Assembly: GCA_008016945.1 (NCBI GenBank)
Contig: SSGN01000075.1
Span: 1 to 18,168 of the forward strand
DNA from: Flavobacteriales bacterium
GTDB lineage: Bacteria > Bacteroidota > Bacteroidia > Flavobacteriales > PHOS-HE28
DNA length: 18,168 nucleotides
Reading direction: 5' to 3'
Shown piece by piece: positions 1-7,783 of the stretch. Each line of letters begins with the position of its first letter. Position 1 is the first letter of the stretch. Both the position numbers and the translations under genes were made by a program. The notes beneath the pieces are model-generated. The model did no database searches. It was given only the letters and a program-made list of their open reading frames with translations, and was not told where the DNA came from.

Positions 1-2
1 AT

Positions 3-824
3 ACCGGGATACGTGAAGCCACCATCCTGGGGCAAGGCATCGGCATGGCACTACGCGGCCTCAGGCCGGTGGCCGAGATCCAGTACCTGGACTACTTGCT
101 CTACTGCCTGCAAGGGATCAGCGACGACCTGGCCACCGTGCATTGGCGCACCAAGGGAGGGCAGAAATGTCCGCTCATCATCCGCACCAGGGGCCATCGG
201 TTGGAAGGCGTGTGGCACAGCGGTAGCCCCATGGGCATGATCCTGAGCAGTGTGCGCGGCGTGGTGGTGTGCGTGCCCCGCAACATGCAACAGGCCGCCG
301 GCATGTACAACACGCTGCTCCAAAGCGACGATCCCGCGCTGGTGATCGAATGCCTCAATGGCTACCGCAGCAAGGAACGCCTCCCCTCCAACCTGGGCAG
401 CTTCACCGTGCCCATCGGCATCCCCGAGGTCCTGCGCGAAGGCTCCGACCTTACCCTGGTGGGTTATGGAAGCACGCTGCACATCGGCCTGAAAGCGGCC
501 GAGGAACTGCAGGAGCTGGGGGTGAGCGTGGAGGTCATCGACGCACGCACCCTCCTCCCCTTCGACCGGGAACACCACATCGTACGGAGCCTGCAGAAGA
601 CCAACCGACTGTTGGTGGTGGACGAGGACGTGCCGGGCGGGGCAAGCGCGTACATCCTACAGAACATCCTCGAGGTCCAAGGTGGTTACCACTGGTTGGA
701 TGGCACGCCGTGCACCCTCACCGCCAAGGCCCACCGCCCTGCCTACGGCAGCGATGGAGACTACTTCAGCAAGCCCAGCGTGGAGGATATCGTGGAGAAG
801 GTGCTGGCCATGGTGGGCGAATAA
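3..824 (+). CDS. 2-oxoacid dehydrogenase E1 component, beta region (C-terminal part, 5'-truncated by window)
   Basis: This is the C-terminal ~273 residues of a thiamine-diphosphate-dependent E1 component of the pyruvate/branched-chain 2-oxoacid dehydrogenase type. The frame is open from base 3, so the true start lies outside the window. The visible part begins inside the pyrimidine-binding domain ([21 protein letters not shown]), continues through HSGSPMGM, and then runs into the transketolase C-terminal domain, with [20 protein letters not shown] and [11 protein letters not shown]. The last of these helps form the E1 heterotetramer interface. In many Bacteroidota the alpha and beta parts are fused in one long polypeptide. 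Whether that holds here cannot be decided from the visible part. The substrate (pyruvate or branched-chain 2-oxoacids) also cannot be decided. The enzyme acts in the cytoplasm with E2 and E3 partners that are not in view. It converges with the lipoprotein operon on the other strand. Confidence 0.9.
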   Translation, partial: TGIREATILGQGIGMALRGLRPVAEIQYLDYLLYCLQGISDDLATVHWRTKGGQKCPLIIRTRGHRLEGVWHSGSPMGMILSSVRGVVVCVPRNMQQAAGMYNTLLQSDDPALVIECLNGYRSKERLPSNLGSFTVPIGIPEVLREGSDLTLVGYGSTLHIGLKAAEELQELGVSVEVIDARTLLPFDREHHIVRSLQKTNRLLVVDEDVPGGASAYILQNILEVQGGYHWLDGTPCTLTAKAHRPAYGSDGDYFSKPSVEDIVEKVLAMVGE

Positions 825-841
825 CGCTACACCGGACCGAC

Positions 842-855
842 GGCACCGCGGTGCC
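842..855. other. 14-bp perfect palindrome downstream of the E1 gene
   Basis: GGCACCGCGGTGCC is its own reverse complement and lies 17 bases after the E1 stop codon. It could fold into a short hairpin at the end of the E1 transcript or bind a dimeric protein. There is no T-run after it, so it is not a standard intrinsic terminator. The rest of 825-930 shows nothing recognisable. Confidence 0.3.
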
Positions 856-930
856 CCGTGTCGCGGCGGGGCTTGTGGTCCGGGCCACGCGTACGATCCA
901 ACGACCACCCCGGTATCGGGCATATCCCCG

Positions 931-970
931 GAAAAAGGATCAGGCCCCCCGGTGGAACCGAGGAGCCTGA
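931..970 (-). terminator. Intrinsic terminator of the lipoprotein operon
   Basis: On the minus strand, 42 bases after the stop codon at 1013, an 11-bp stem (two G-T wobbles) closes a 9-base loop: TCAGGCTCCTC at 970-960 pairs with GGGGGGCCTGA at 950-940. It is followed by TCC and a run of five T (936-932). This is the classic rho-independent layout and marks the 3' end of the four-gene operon transcribed from about 5510. Confidence 0.85.
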
Positions 971-1012
971 CCGATGTTCTCCAGGCCGCTCAAGACCTGG
1001 GTGTAGCGACGG

Positions 1013-1603
1013 TTACTTACCCAGCTTGTTCATCTCGGCCTCGAAGGTCTCCTTGAACTTCTCGTAGTCGTAATCGATCCGCAGGCGCTCATCGTTGCTC
1101 AACCGCTCATTGTAAGCGGCCAGCAGGTCCTGAGCACTGAGCTCGATGGCCACATAGGTCTTGAAGTTCCCTGTGGCGTTCACCTTCATCACCTTCTCAC
1201 AGATGGTCTTGGTGCCGGTGAGTTTCTGGTCGATCACCTCGCGTGTGAGGCCCTCGAATCGCTCGGCCACTTCCTCTTTGTTGTTCATCTCCCGGCTGTT
1301 CACGTAGTTGTCGATCACGCCCTTCAGCTGGGTATTGATGGCGCTGGCCAGATCGGCGCGCGCATTGGCCAATGCCTTCTTCTTGGAGGTGGCCTGGTCC
1401 ATGCTCTCGCCCAGGTTGTTGGCACGGAACACCTTGTCGTTGGTGAAGAATTCGGGGCCGGAGCATTCCACCTTCACCTCGGTCTCCCCCGAAGGTGGTG
1501 TGGTCACGACTTCCTTCTTCTTCTTGCAGGAGGACATGGCACCGGACAGCACCAAGGCGGTCATCAGCACCGTAACGGAACGGTTCATGGTCAAGGGTTT
1601 CAT
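1013..1603 (-). CDS. Small LPP20-like lipoprotein, last gene of the CsgG/LPP20 operon
   Basis: A protein of about 196 residues. It starts with a short hydrophobic segment (VTVLMTALVLSGAMSSC) ending at Cys25, which looks like a relaxed lipobox, followed by KKKKE. After a short Thr/Pro linker comes a domain with FRANNLGESMDQATSKKKA, NARADLASAINTQLKG and a YVAIELS strand. This order (A-rich helix, D-L-A, later beta strand) is like the LPP20 domain of its upstream neighbour, so the two may be distant paralogues. The exact role is unknown. It is probably anchored in the outer membrane. I chose ATG 1603. ATG 1588 would also leave a workable signal, and an in-frame codon at 1630 is less likely because it adds a polar stretch. 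It lies 102 bases after the LPP20 gene with no hairpin between them, so it is probably co-transcribed. A weak extra promoter (TACCTTGG near 1660) is possible. Confidence 0.75.
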   Translation of the reverse strand: MKPLTMNRSVTVLMTALVLSGAMSSCKKKKEVVTTPPSGETEVKVECSGPEFFTNDKVFRANNLGESMDQATSKKKALANARADLASAINTQLKGVIDNYVNSREMNNKEEVAERFEGLTREVIDQKLTGTKTICEKVMKVNATGNFKTYVAIELSAQDLLAAYNERLSNDERLRIDYDYEKFKETFEAEMNKLGK

Positions 1604-1705
1604 GGTTGTTGTTTGCTGTGGCCGGTACACTTCCGGCGGTGGTTCATCTCTTCGTCCAAGGTATTTCCCATATCCGTGCCAAACTTGAAAAAAGTAGTGG
1701 GCACG

Positions 1706-3091
1706 TCAATTAAAAGCGTTCATGATACCGGGCACCAGTTCTTTCCGGATGTCGGGAATGACCTTCTTGAGGCTTTCCAGGCCGGCCTTTTCGTAGGTGA
1801 GTTGCACACCCTTCACGCCCTGCTTGCCACCCTCGAACACCACCTCTTGGGTCTTCCGATCGCGGAAGGAATAACTCACATCCGCATAGGCCGTATAGAA
1901 TCCGTTGGCCTCCCCCCCCTGGCGGGTGCTGGAGGTGAGATCCAGGAGCAATTCAGCGTCGGCCTCGCGCTCCACGAAGCGGAATCCTTTGGAGGTGAGT
2001 TCCTCGCGTACCACCAAGCCGACACCGGCATCGGCCAAAGGCTGCCCCAGGTTGGTCTCCTTCACTTTCAACAGCACCCGGGGGAGCCGCATATCGATGG
2101 GCACATGGACCTCGGGCACGGTAAGCCCTCCGACCAAGGCGTTGACCAAAGTGCGGTCCATTTCCCGGCCAACGAGCTCGTCCAGGTGCAGTTTCACGAG
2201 CACTTCCAATTGCTTGGCGCCGGGATCCACGCGCTGCACGGTGGTACGTGCCCGTCCCTCGGCATCGGTGTTCTTCAATTCGGTCACTTTGCCACCGGTG
2301 GCCGGATAAACGATGAACAGCGGCAGCTGACCCAGGTCGCGCAGGCCTCCACCATGGGCATAGGCAGCGCCGATCAGCAGCTCTCGCTTGAACCCATTGG
2401 CGTAGGAAAGCTCACAACGCTCGGGCAGCACGGTGAGCCGCACGTTGGTGGTGAGGTTCTGAAGGCCCGCGTACAACTCATTCACCAACTGTACCTGCCG
2501 CCCTTCCATCTCCACCGCATCGTTCTCGCCCCAGTATTCCTTCATGGCCAGCAGAGCACGCAGCTCTTGGTCGAATGCGGCGCGCAGATCACCTGTTCCA
2601 AGGCTCTGCCTGCTCCGGGTATGCAGATCGATCGCGTTGCGGACGGCGCCGGCCTTCTTCTCGTTCTTCAGGCGGGCATGTTCCACTTTGGACAATCGGT
2701 AGTAGGTCCAGTACTCGCTGGCGTTCTCCCAGGATTCCACGAGTTCGAACCCCTCGAGCTGCTCGTTGCTGGACGTCCTGATCGTGCCGGTGAACGTTTC
2801 GTCGAACTGGTTCTTTCGATCCAACGTGTACAGCAGGCTATTGCTCTCCACCTTCACACTGATCTCACTGGCCAGGTCGTTCAGCGCGTTCTTCTTGGCG
2901 GTCTCCAGAACCTCGGGTCGGTTCTTGTTGGCCATGCCGATCCCGATGTAGTAGGCATCGGACTGGGGGCGTGCGCCTACCCAGGCCGGTCGCTGTACGG
3001 CGGGGTCCTGGGCTGGTGTCTCCACCACTTTCTTCCCACCACCACAGGCCAACAGCAGGGCGAATGGCAGGCACCGGAACAAGGTATTCAT
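1706..3091 (-). CDS. LPP20 family lipoprotein
   Basis: A 461-residue lipoprotein. The signal peptide MNTLFRCLPFALLLAC has a clear lipobox (L-L-A-C, Cys16) and is followed by GGGKK. Residues ~33-140 form an LPP20-type domain with the typical RPAWVGARP...YYIGIGMA opening and AKKNALNDLASEIS helix. The family is named after a Helicobacter lipoprotein, and its biochemical role is not settled. The central part (residues ~150-330) has a WGENDAVEMEG stretch and predicted beta-rich segments. The C-terminal part (residues ~335-440) looks like another alpha/beta module, with AGVGLVVREELTSKGFRFVEREADAELLLDL. Its start overlaps the end of the CsgG gene by 4 bases (ATGA), so the two are translationally coupled and probably work together at the outer membrane. 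There are no catalytic motifs. Confidence 0.85.
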   Translation of the reverse strand: MNTLFRCLPFALLLACGGGKKVVETPAQDPAVQRPAWVGARPQSDAYYIGIGMANKNRPEVLETAKKNALNDLASEISVKVESNSLLYTLDRKNQFDETFTGTIRTSSNEQLEGFELVESWENASEYWTYYRLSKVEHARLKNEKKAGAVRNAIDLHTRSRQSLGTGDLRAAFDQELRALLAMKEYWGENDAVEMEGRQVQLVNELYAGLQNLTTNVRLTVLPERCELSYANGFKRELLIGAAYAHGGGLRDLGQLPLFIVYPATGGKVTELKNTDAEGRARTTVQRVDPGAKQLEVLVKLHLDELVGREMDRTLVNALVGGLTVPEVHVPIDMRLPRVLLKVKETNLGQPLADAGVGLVVREELTSKGFRFVEREADAELLLDLTSSTRQGGEANGFYTAYADVSYSFRDRKTQEVVFEGGKQGVKGVQLTYEKAGLESLKKVIPDIRKELVPGIMNAFN

Positions 3092-4467
3092 GGCAGCTTG
3101 GTACTGATCTCCTGTTGGATCGCGCCAGCCATGGACGACGAGGTGGTAAGGAGCACTTCGGACAATAAGGTGGTCACTGGCTTCAGCGACCGTGAAGCGT
3201 TCAATAGCGAACGCATCTCCCGCCGCGCGTTATCACGAAGGTCCACATTGCCGTTCCACTTGGGTAGCAGGGCCTCCTTGTTACCATCGTAGCTGGCATA
3301 GTAGGCGTGGTCCTGCGCCTGCTTCTCCACCACCTTGCTCAGCAACACTTCACCGGTCTCCAGGGAGACCAGTCTGAAATTAAGGGAGAGCAGCACTTTG
3401 TTCTCCTGGTAATACTCGTTGTAGGTCACCGGTTTATAGCGGGTGACATAGTACTTCTCGCCGGTCTCCTTGTTCAGTTGTTCCACGCGGTACGACTCGT
3501 ATCCCTCCTTGGTGCTTCGGCGCAACTGCCCTGGCAGTTCTTGGTAGCTCACCACATCGCCCATCAGCACGGCTTGCGCCCCCATGAGGTTACCTGCGCG
3601 CACGGCGGTCTGTTCATCAACCACTCCGCTCAAGCTCAGGCGTTGTTCCTCCAGGATACGTTCCAGATTCTCGCGGTCCACCACCTTCAAGAAGGGGTCC
3701 TTCACCTCGATCAGGGCGGTCATGGCATGGGCCTTCACCTTGCTGGCCAGTGCGCTTTGTTTATCACTGGAGGTGAATGGGAGCACCGCCACGTTGAACT
3801 GCCCCTTGGTCAACGTTTCCTGCCGCAAGGTGTTCGTGTCCTTGTAGGCACTGTTCTTATCCATCACCTTGGTGAAGGCGGCGTAGGCCTTCCGGTAGTT
3901 ACCGCTCTCCAACTCACTACGCCCCGTGCGATACAGGGGTTCCAGGTAGGCCACATCCTGCAGGCTGCTGGCATCCTTGTACCCGGGCTCGAGCTTGGCG
4001 ATCCGCCCGAACACCTTCTCGGCCGCGGCGAAATCCTCCTTGTCGAACAGTGCCTGCCCTTCGCTGTACAGATCGATGAGATGCTCGCCCTTCACCTTTT
4101 CGAAGTCGGCCTTGTAATGATCGGGGATCTCGATCACCACCCCGGCCCTCCCCACCCTTTCCGCATAGGCCTTGGCATCGAGGTAGGCCGCCACGGCCTC
4201 GCCCCGTTGATCGCCCATGGCCACGTACTTGAAGAAAGCACTGAGCTTGTCGTTCAGCAGCATCTGCCCGGTCTTCTTCAGGCCGATCTTCGCATCGACG
4301 TTCTTCGCGTTGCGCTGCGCGGCCTGCAGGTACATGTCGGCCGCTTCCGCATACATGCCGGCCGCATCGAGCTTCTCTCCTTTCTTGGAGAAAGCCTTGG
4401 AGCCGGAGCATGCGCCGAGTAGCGCGACTGCACAGAGGATGGCGAATATGGATCCGGTACGGCGCAT
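3088..4467 (-). CDS. CsgG-family lipoprotein with N-terminal TPR-like region
   Basis: A 459-residue lipoprotein. MRRTGSIFAILCAVALLGAC has a textbook lipobox (L-G-A-C, Cys20). Residues ~26-210 are helical TPR-like repeats, for example GMYAEAADMYLQAAQ and EDFAAAEKVFGRIAKLEP. Residues ~222-385 match the CsgG/HfaB family: FNVAVLPF, the FLKVVDRENLERILEEQ helix, LSLSGVVDEQTAVRAGNLMGA and the VLMGDVVSY strand. In curli systems CsgG forms the outer-membrane export channel. Other members are only loosely related and some act as assembly or regulatory lipoproteins. The TPR extension is not part of classical CsgG (about 260 residues). No csgA/B/E/F-like gene is adjacent, so export of curli is not implied. 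The segment 310-360 (GYESYRVEQLNKETGEKYYV) is Tyr-rich and could supply beta-hairpins. It is the second gene of the operon, 24 bases after the DUF4476 gene. Confidence 0.88.
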   Translation of the reverse strand: MRRTGSIFAILCAVALLGACSGSKAFSKKGEKLDAAGMYAEAADMYLQAAQRNAKNVDAKIGLKKTGQMLLNDKLSAFFKYVAMGDQRGEAVAAYLDAKAYAERVGRAGVVIEIPDHYKADFEKVKGEHLIDLYSEGQALFDKEDFAAAEKVFGRIAKLEPGYKDASSLQDVAYLEPLYRTGRSELESGNYRKAYAAFTKVMDKNSAYKDTNTLRQETLTKGQFNVAVLPFTSSDKQSALASKVKAHAMTALIEVKDPFLKVVDRENLERILEEQRLSLSGVVDEQTAVRAGNLMGAQAVLMGDVVSYQELPGQLRRSTKEGYESYRVEQLNKETGEKYYVTRYKPVTYNEYYQENKVLLSLNFRLVSLETGEVLLSKVVEKQAQDHAYYASYDGNKEALLPKWNGNVDLRDNARREMRSLLNASRSLKPVTTLLSEVLLTTSSSMAGAIQQEISTKLP

Positions 4468-4491
4468 GGCCTATGGAGGAACGGTGATCGC

Positions 4492-5493
4492 TTAGCGGGA
4501 CTGGATGTATCCGTTCAGATCGTCGATGGAGCTTTCGAAGGTGAAGGCGTCGTTCACCTTGTAATAGTTGTCGATATCGTAGGTGCGATCATAGGCGAAC
4601 TTGGCGATATCCAGCTTGCTATCCTCGAAGCTGAAGAGCGCCATGAGGCTCTTCACCTGATCCACCGTGAAGCAACGGTTGGCGCCCACCTGCTTGGCCA
4701 GTGTCATCTTGCTATCCTCGAAGCTCTTGGCCTCGATGCTCTTCTTGACATCGGTGAACTCGGTGCTGCTCATGGGCCAGCCGCAGCCCACGCGTCCGGT
4801 ATAGCCGGGCATACTGTACACGGTCGGCTCAACGGGTTTGGGTTTGTTGTCGATCACGGGCTTGACCGGCGCTGGAGTGCTCTGCGTGGTGGTGGTGGTG
4901 GTGGTCGTGGTCCGGGTGGTGGTGGTGGAATTGCCGGAGGTGCCCCCAGCATTCACGCTCATATTGAAATTGACCCCGTTCACGCCCATGTTGATGTTCA
5001 CGTTCTCTCCTTCGCCCAAAGGGTCTCCTTCCTCCACCACAGTGGTGGTGGTCACCACTTGTTCTTCAGGGGTGGAGACCTCCTGGGTCACCGTGGTGCT
5101 CGTTGCGTTCTCTTCGAAGTTCGCGGGGGGCGCTGGCTTCACCGGTTCCGACCGGGCGGTGGTGCCCAAAGCTGCCTCGCCCGACATACGTAGCACACGG
5201 GCACCCTTCTTGTTGGTGGTCACCATCAACGTATACTCCTTCCCCATCTCCATGTATCCGTTCTGTTTGATGGGCGCGATGCCGGCATCCTCGAACTTGA
5301 CCACCATCACCGGGGTTTGCGTACGGATACCTGTGGCCACCACGCGGGAAGCGGGTTGGGCGTTCTTCTCATCGCCATCCACGATGAGGGTGAATTTGGT
5401 GCCATCGTCGGAGAACACCACCAGATCGCTGGTCTGTGCCCAAGAGGCGACGGTGAACAGGGCGAAGGACACAAGGGAGAGTAAACGTGTCAT
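4492..5493 (-). CDS. Secreted DUF4476 protein with Thr-rich linker, first gene of envelope operon
   Basis: A 333-residue exported protein. MTRLLSLVSFALFTVASWAQ is a signal peptide with a typical Bacteroidota AQ cleavage site. Residues ~22-110 form an N-terminal beta-rich domain (FSDDGTKFTLIVDGDEKN). Residues ~115-230 are a low-complexity linker rich in Thr, Val and Pro, with a nearly pure Thr run encoded by ACC repeats. Residues ~240-333 are the DUF4476 domain, a small helical bundle with the signature CFTVDQVKSLMALFSFE and FAYDRTYDIDNYYKVND. The domain contains an internal 31-residue repeat (SFEDSK at 257 and 288). Function is unknown. DUF4476 domains are common in Bacteroidota surface proteins. 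It is the promoter-proximal gene of the operon, so it is probably the most abundant product and the likely periplasmic or surface partner of the CsgG and LPP20 lipoproteins. Confidence 0.85.
   Translation of the reverse strand: MTRLLSLVSFALFTVASWAQTSDLVVFSDDGTKFTLIVDGDEKNAQPASRVVATGIRTQTPVMVVKFEDAGIAPIKQNGYMEMGKEYTLMVTTNKKGARVLRMSGEAALGTTARSEPVKPAPPANFEENATSTTVTQEVSTPEEQVVTTTTVVEEGDPLGEGENVNINMGVNGVNFNMSVNAGGTSGNSTTTTRTTTTTTTTTQSTPAPVKPVIDNKPKPVEPTVYSMPGYTGRVGCGWPMSSTEFTDVKKSIEAKSFEDSKMTLAKQVGANRCFTVDQVKSLMALFSFEDSKLDIAKFAYDRTYDIDNYYKVNDAFTFESSIDDLNGYIQSR
4615..4725. repeat. Exact 18-bp repeat pair inside the DUF4476 gene
   Basis: CTTGCTATCCTCGAAGCT occurs at 4615-4632 and again at 4708-4725, 93 bases (31 codons) apart and in the same frame. 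It encodes the SFEDSK repeats of the DUF4476 domain. Identity at DNA level, not only protein level, suggests recent duplication, gene conversion or tight constraint. Confidence 0.8.
4886..4928. repeat. GTG/ACC trinucleotide tract (Thr run) in the DUF4476 gene
   Basis: A run of GTG triplets (ACC on the coding strand) interrupted by TCG and TCCGG encodes a Thr-rich linker. Such triplet tracts can change length by slippage without shifting the reading frame, so the linker length may vary between strains. Confidence 0.85.
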
Positions 5494-5514
5494 GGTTCAA
5501 ATTTGAATGGGTTG

Positions 5515-5544
5515 CGAAGTTAGTTGCTGGCGTATGGTAGGCAA
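5515..5544 (-). promoter_or_regulatory. Promoter of the DUF4476-CsgG-LPP20 operon
   Basis: On the minus strand a TTG (5544-5542) is followed after exactly 19 bases by TAACTTCG (5522-5515), one mismatch from the Bacteroidota -7 element TAnnTTTG. The start codon at 5493 lies about 22 bases downstream of the -7 element, a usual distance for this phylum. Confidence 0.6.
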
Positions 5545-5635
5545 GCCGCATGCCAAAGCGCGGAAACATCCTTGAACGGCCAAAAAAATGCGATGTACCA
5601 AGGCCTTTCGCATCTTTGGGCACACCCTACCACGC

Positions 5636-6979
5636 ATGCGCAGCCTTCTCATCCTCGGCGCCGGTCGATCCGCCTCTTCACTGATCCGCTATCTGATCCA
5701 GCATGCCGCCGACCAACAGTGGCGCATCACCGTGGCCGACAAAGACCCTTCGCATGCCGCCATGTTGGTGGCCGAAGGGCCTTCGGTGGCCACGGGCTTC
5801 GCCTTGGACGCCACGGATGGAACGGCCCGTGCAGCCCTCATCGCCAAGCACGACCTGGTGATCAGCATGCTGCCGGCGTTCATGCACATGGATGTGCTCA
5901 CCGACTGCCTGCGGCTGAAGAAGCACGTGATCACGCCGAGTTACGTCCCCGACGCGCTCTGGGCCCTGGACGCGGACTTCAAGGCCGCCGGGTTGACCGT
6001 GCTGAACGAGATGGGACTTGATCCCGGTATCGACCACATGAGCGCCATGCGGATCCTGGACCGTATCCGTGGCGAGGGCGGGCGCATGGAAGCCTTCGAA
6101 AGCTATTGCGGCGGGCTGGTGGCCCCCGCAAGCGACGACAACCCCTGGGGCTACAAATTCAGTTGGAACCCGCGCAATGTGGTACTGGCGGGACAGGGTG
6201 GCGCCGCCAAATACATCCGGGATGGCGAAACGAAGTACATACCCTACCACAAACTCTTTCGGCAGACCGTGCGCGTGGCCGTGGACGGCTTCGGTGAGTT
6301 CGATGGCTACGCGAACCGGGACTCGCTGAAGTACCGCTCGCATTACGGACTGGACGATATCCCCACCCTGCTGCGCGGCACGTTGCGGAAAGCGGGCTAT
6401 TGCGAGGCTTGGGACGTGTTCGTGCAACTGGGCTGCACCGAGGATGGGTTCGCGATGGAGCTTCCGGCGCAGGCGAGCTGGAACGAATACCTCGACGCTT
6501 TCCTACCCCACTGCCAGGAATGTGGCACCCGTGGGAACCTGGCCCGGTACCTGGGTCTGGCGGAGGATGGAGACACCATGAAGAAGCTGGATTGGCTGGG
6601 GATGTTCGACAAGAAGAACCCCATTGGCGTGAGCGGACGCTCTCCGGCGGCAACCTTGCAACACCTGCTCGAACAGAAATGGAAGCTCGGCCCGCAGGAC
6701 AAGGACATGGTGGTGATGTGGCACCGGTTCCGCTATACGGTGGAAGGGCAACACCAGGCCATACATGCCTCGCTCGGGGTGATCGGAGAAGATCAGGTGT
6801 ACACGGCGATGGCCCGTACCGTGGGGCTCCCGATCGCCATCGGCGCCAAACTGCTGTTGAATGGTGGCATCGCGGACCGTGGCGTGATCCTGCCGCTGAA
6901 ACGGGAGATCTACGACCCTGTGCTGAATGAGCTGGAAAAGCTGGGTATCACGTTCACGGAAGAGGAGGTGGAGGCATAG
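5636..6979 (+). CDS. Saccharopine dehydrogenase family protein (saccharopine reductase-like)
   Basis: A 447-residue NAD(P)-dependent enzyme of the Lys9-like saccharopine dehydrogenase family. Known members interconvert saccharopine with glutamate and 2-aminoadipate semialdehyde in lysine metabolism. The N-terminal Rossmann fold shows LILGAGRSASSLIRYL (residues 4-19) and then VADKDPSH. Family signatures follow: MLPAFMH, KHVITPSYV, NEMGLDPGIDHMSAM, ESYCGGL, NPWGYKFSWNPR, LLRGTLRKAGYCEAW, and the C-terminal GEDQVYTAMARTVGLP with IYDPVLNELEKLGI. Length is normal for the family. I chose ATG 5636, because translation from the upstream ATG at 5588 would add 16 residues before the Rossmann strand. 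It stands alone between two divergent or convergent operons. The sequence CATCTTTG at 5611-5618 resembles a -7 element but lacks a matching -33 element. A lysine catabolic or biosynthetic role is inferred from the family. No other lysine-pathway genes are adjacent. Confidence 0.88.
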   Translation: MRSLLILGAGRSASSLIRYLIQHAADQQWRITVADKDPSHAAMLVAEGPSVATGFALDATDGTARAALIAKHDLVISMLPAFMHMDVLTDCLRLKKHVITPSYVPDALWALDADFKAAGLTVLNEMGLDPGIDHMSAMRILDRIRGEGGRMEAFESYCGGLVAPASDDNPWGYKFSWNPRNVVLAGQGGAAKYIRDGETKYIPYHKLFRQTVRVAVDGFGEFDGYANRDSLKYRSHYGLDDIPTLLRGTLRKAGYCEAWDVFVQLGCTEDGFAMELPAQASWNEYLDAFLPHCQECGTRGNLARYLGLAEDGDTMKKLDWLGMFDKKNPIGVSGRSPAATLQHLLEQKWKLGPQDKDMVVMWHRFRYTVEGQHQAIHASLGVIGEDQVYTAMARTVGLPIAIGAKLLLNGGIADRGVILPLKREIYDPVLNELEKLGITFTEEEVEA

Positions 6980-7069
6980 CCCCGGCCGGGATCAAGGGGG
7001 CACGTCCCCTGAAGGGTCATGCTCGCCCAGGCCTCACATCAATGGTCTGGCCCCTTCCGTGGGTCGGCA

Positions 7070-7780
7070 TCAGAACCCCAGCATCAGATCGGCGATCAGT
7101 GCGCGGTACTTCGGCGTGTAGTCGAACGGCCCGGTGTTCTCCACGATGAGTTCCTCCTCGTGCAGCGGCGTACCACTCCGGTCGAATTGGAGCAGCACGC
7201 GCTTCGGCGGGCGATGGGCCACGTAGCGCACCACACAGCGGCGGGTGGGCCGCAGACCGATGGTGGCGACCAATGCCCCAAGCTCCTGCTCCCGGTGCAA
7301 GGGGATGATCACGGCGAAGCTCCCTTCCGGTGCCAAGGACCTCTTCACCACGGCGACCAGATCGGTGAACAGGAGCTCATCGCTGTGCTTGGCCACGCCC
7401 ACACGCGCATCGGCGGCAGCGGAATAACCGGCATAGTACGGCGGGTTGCAAAGGATCAGGTCGAATGGTGCATTGGCCACCATGCGGCGCACATCCAAGC
7501 GATGCACCCGTACGTGGTCGCTCCAGGGGCTGGCCGCCACGTTCTCCGCGGCTTGTTCGGCGGAAGCGTCATCGATCTCCACGGCATCGATGGTCGCCGA
7601 AGTGGTGCGTTGCGCGGCGATGAGCGCCAACACCCCGGTACCCGTTCCGATATCGAGAATGCTCCGGGCCGTTCCGAAATGCACCCAGGCCCCGAAGAGG
7701 ACACCATCGGTACCCACCTTCAAGGCACAACGATCCTGGTGGATGGTGAACTGCTTGAAACGGAAGGTTGGTTTGGGCAT
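7070..7780 (-). CDS. trmN6: tRNA1(Val) (adenine(37)-N6)-methyltransferase TrmN6
   Basis: A 236-residue SAM-dependent methyltransferase of the TrmN6 (YfiC) family, which methylates N6 of A37 in tRNA1(Val). The N-terminal family signature FRFKQFTIHQDRCALKVGTD is present. Motif I is LDIGTGTGVLAL (residues 42-53), the acidic end of strand 2 is VEIDD (67-71), and the catalytic NPPY of N6-adenine methyltransferases is at residues 112-115. The length is normal for the family. The start at 7780 is only 3 bases after the rimM stop, so it is translated from the rpsP-rimM message. A role in tRNA maturation fits the translation-related operon. Confidence 0.92.
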   Translation of the reverse strand: MPKPTFRFKQFTIHQDRCALKVGTDGVLFGAWVHFGTARSILDIGTGTGVLALIAAQRTTSATIDAVEIDDASAEQAAENVAASPWSDHVRVHRLDVRRMVANAPFDLILCNPPYYAGYSAAADARVGVAKHSDELLFTDLVAVVKRSLAPEGSFAVIIPLHREQELGALVATIGLRPTRRCVVRYVAHRPPKRVLLQFDRSGTPLHEEELIVENTGPFDYTPKYRALIADLMLGF

Positions 7781-7783
7781 CCG

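Noticed and set aside
1613..4422. Long plus-strand open frames (1613-3292 and 3307-4422) opposite the LPP20 and CsgG genes
   Set aside because: Both are antisense to lipoproteins with clear signal peptides and family motifs. Their own translations are rich in His, Gly and Leu without domain pattern.
3088..4467. A complete curli (csg) secretion locus
   Set aside because: Only a CsgG-type domain is present. No CsgA/B-like repeats, CsgE or CsgF were found in the window, so curli production cannot be claimed.
6995..7010. Short GC-rich inverted repeat between the saccharopine dehydrogenase gene and trmN6
   Set aside because: Only 6 pairs including a G-T, a 4-base loop and no T-run on either strand. 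Too weak to call a terminator.
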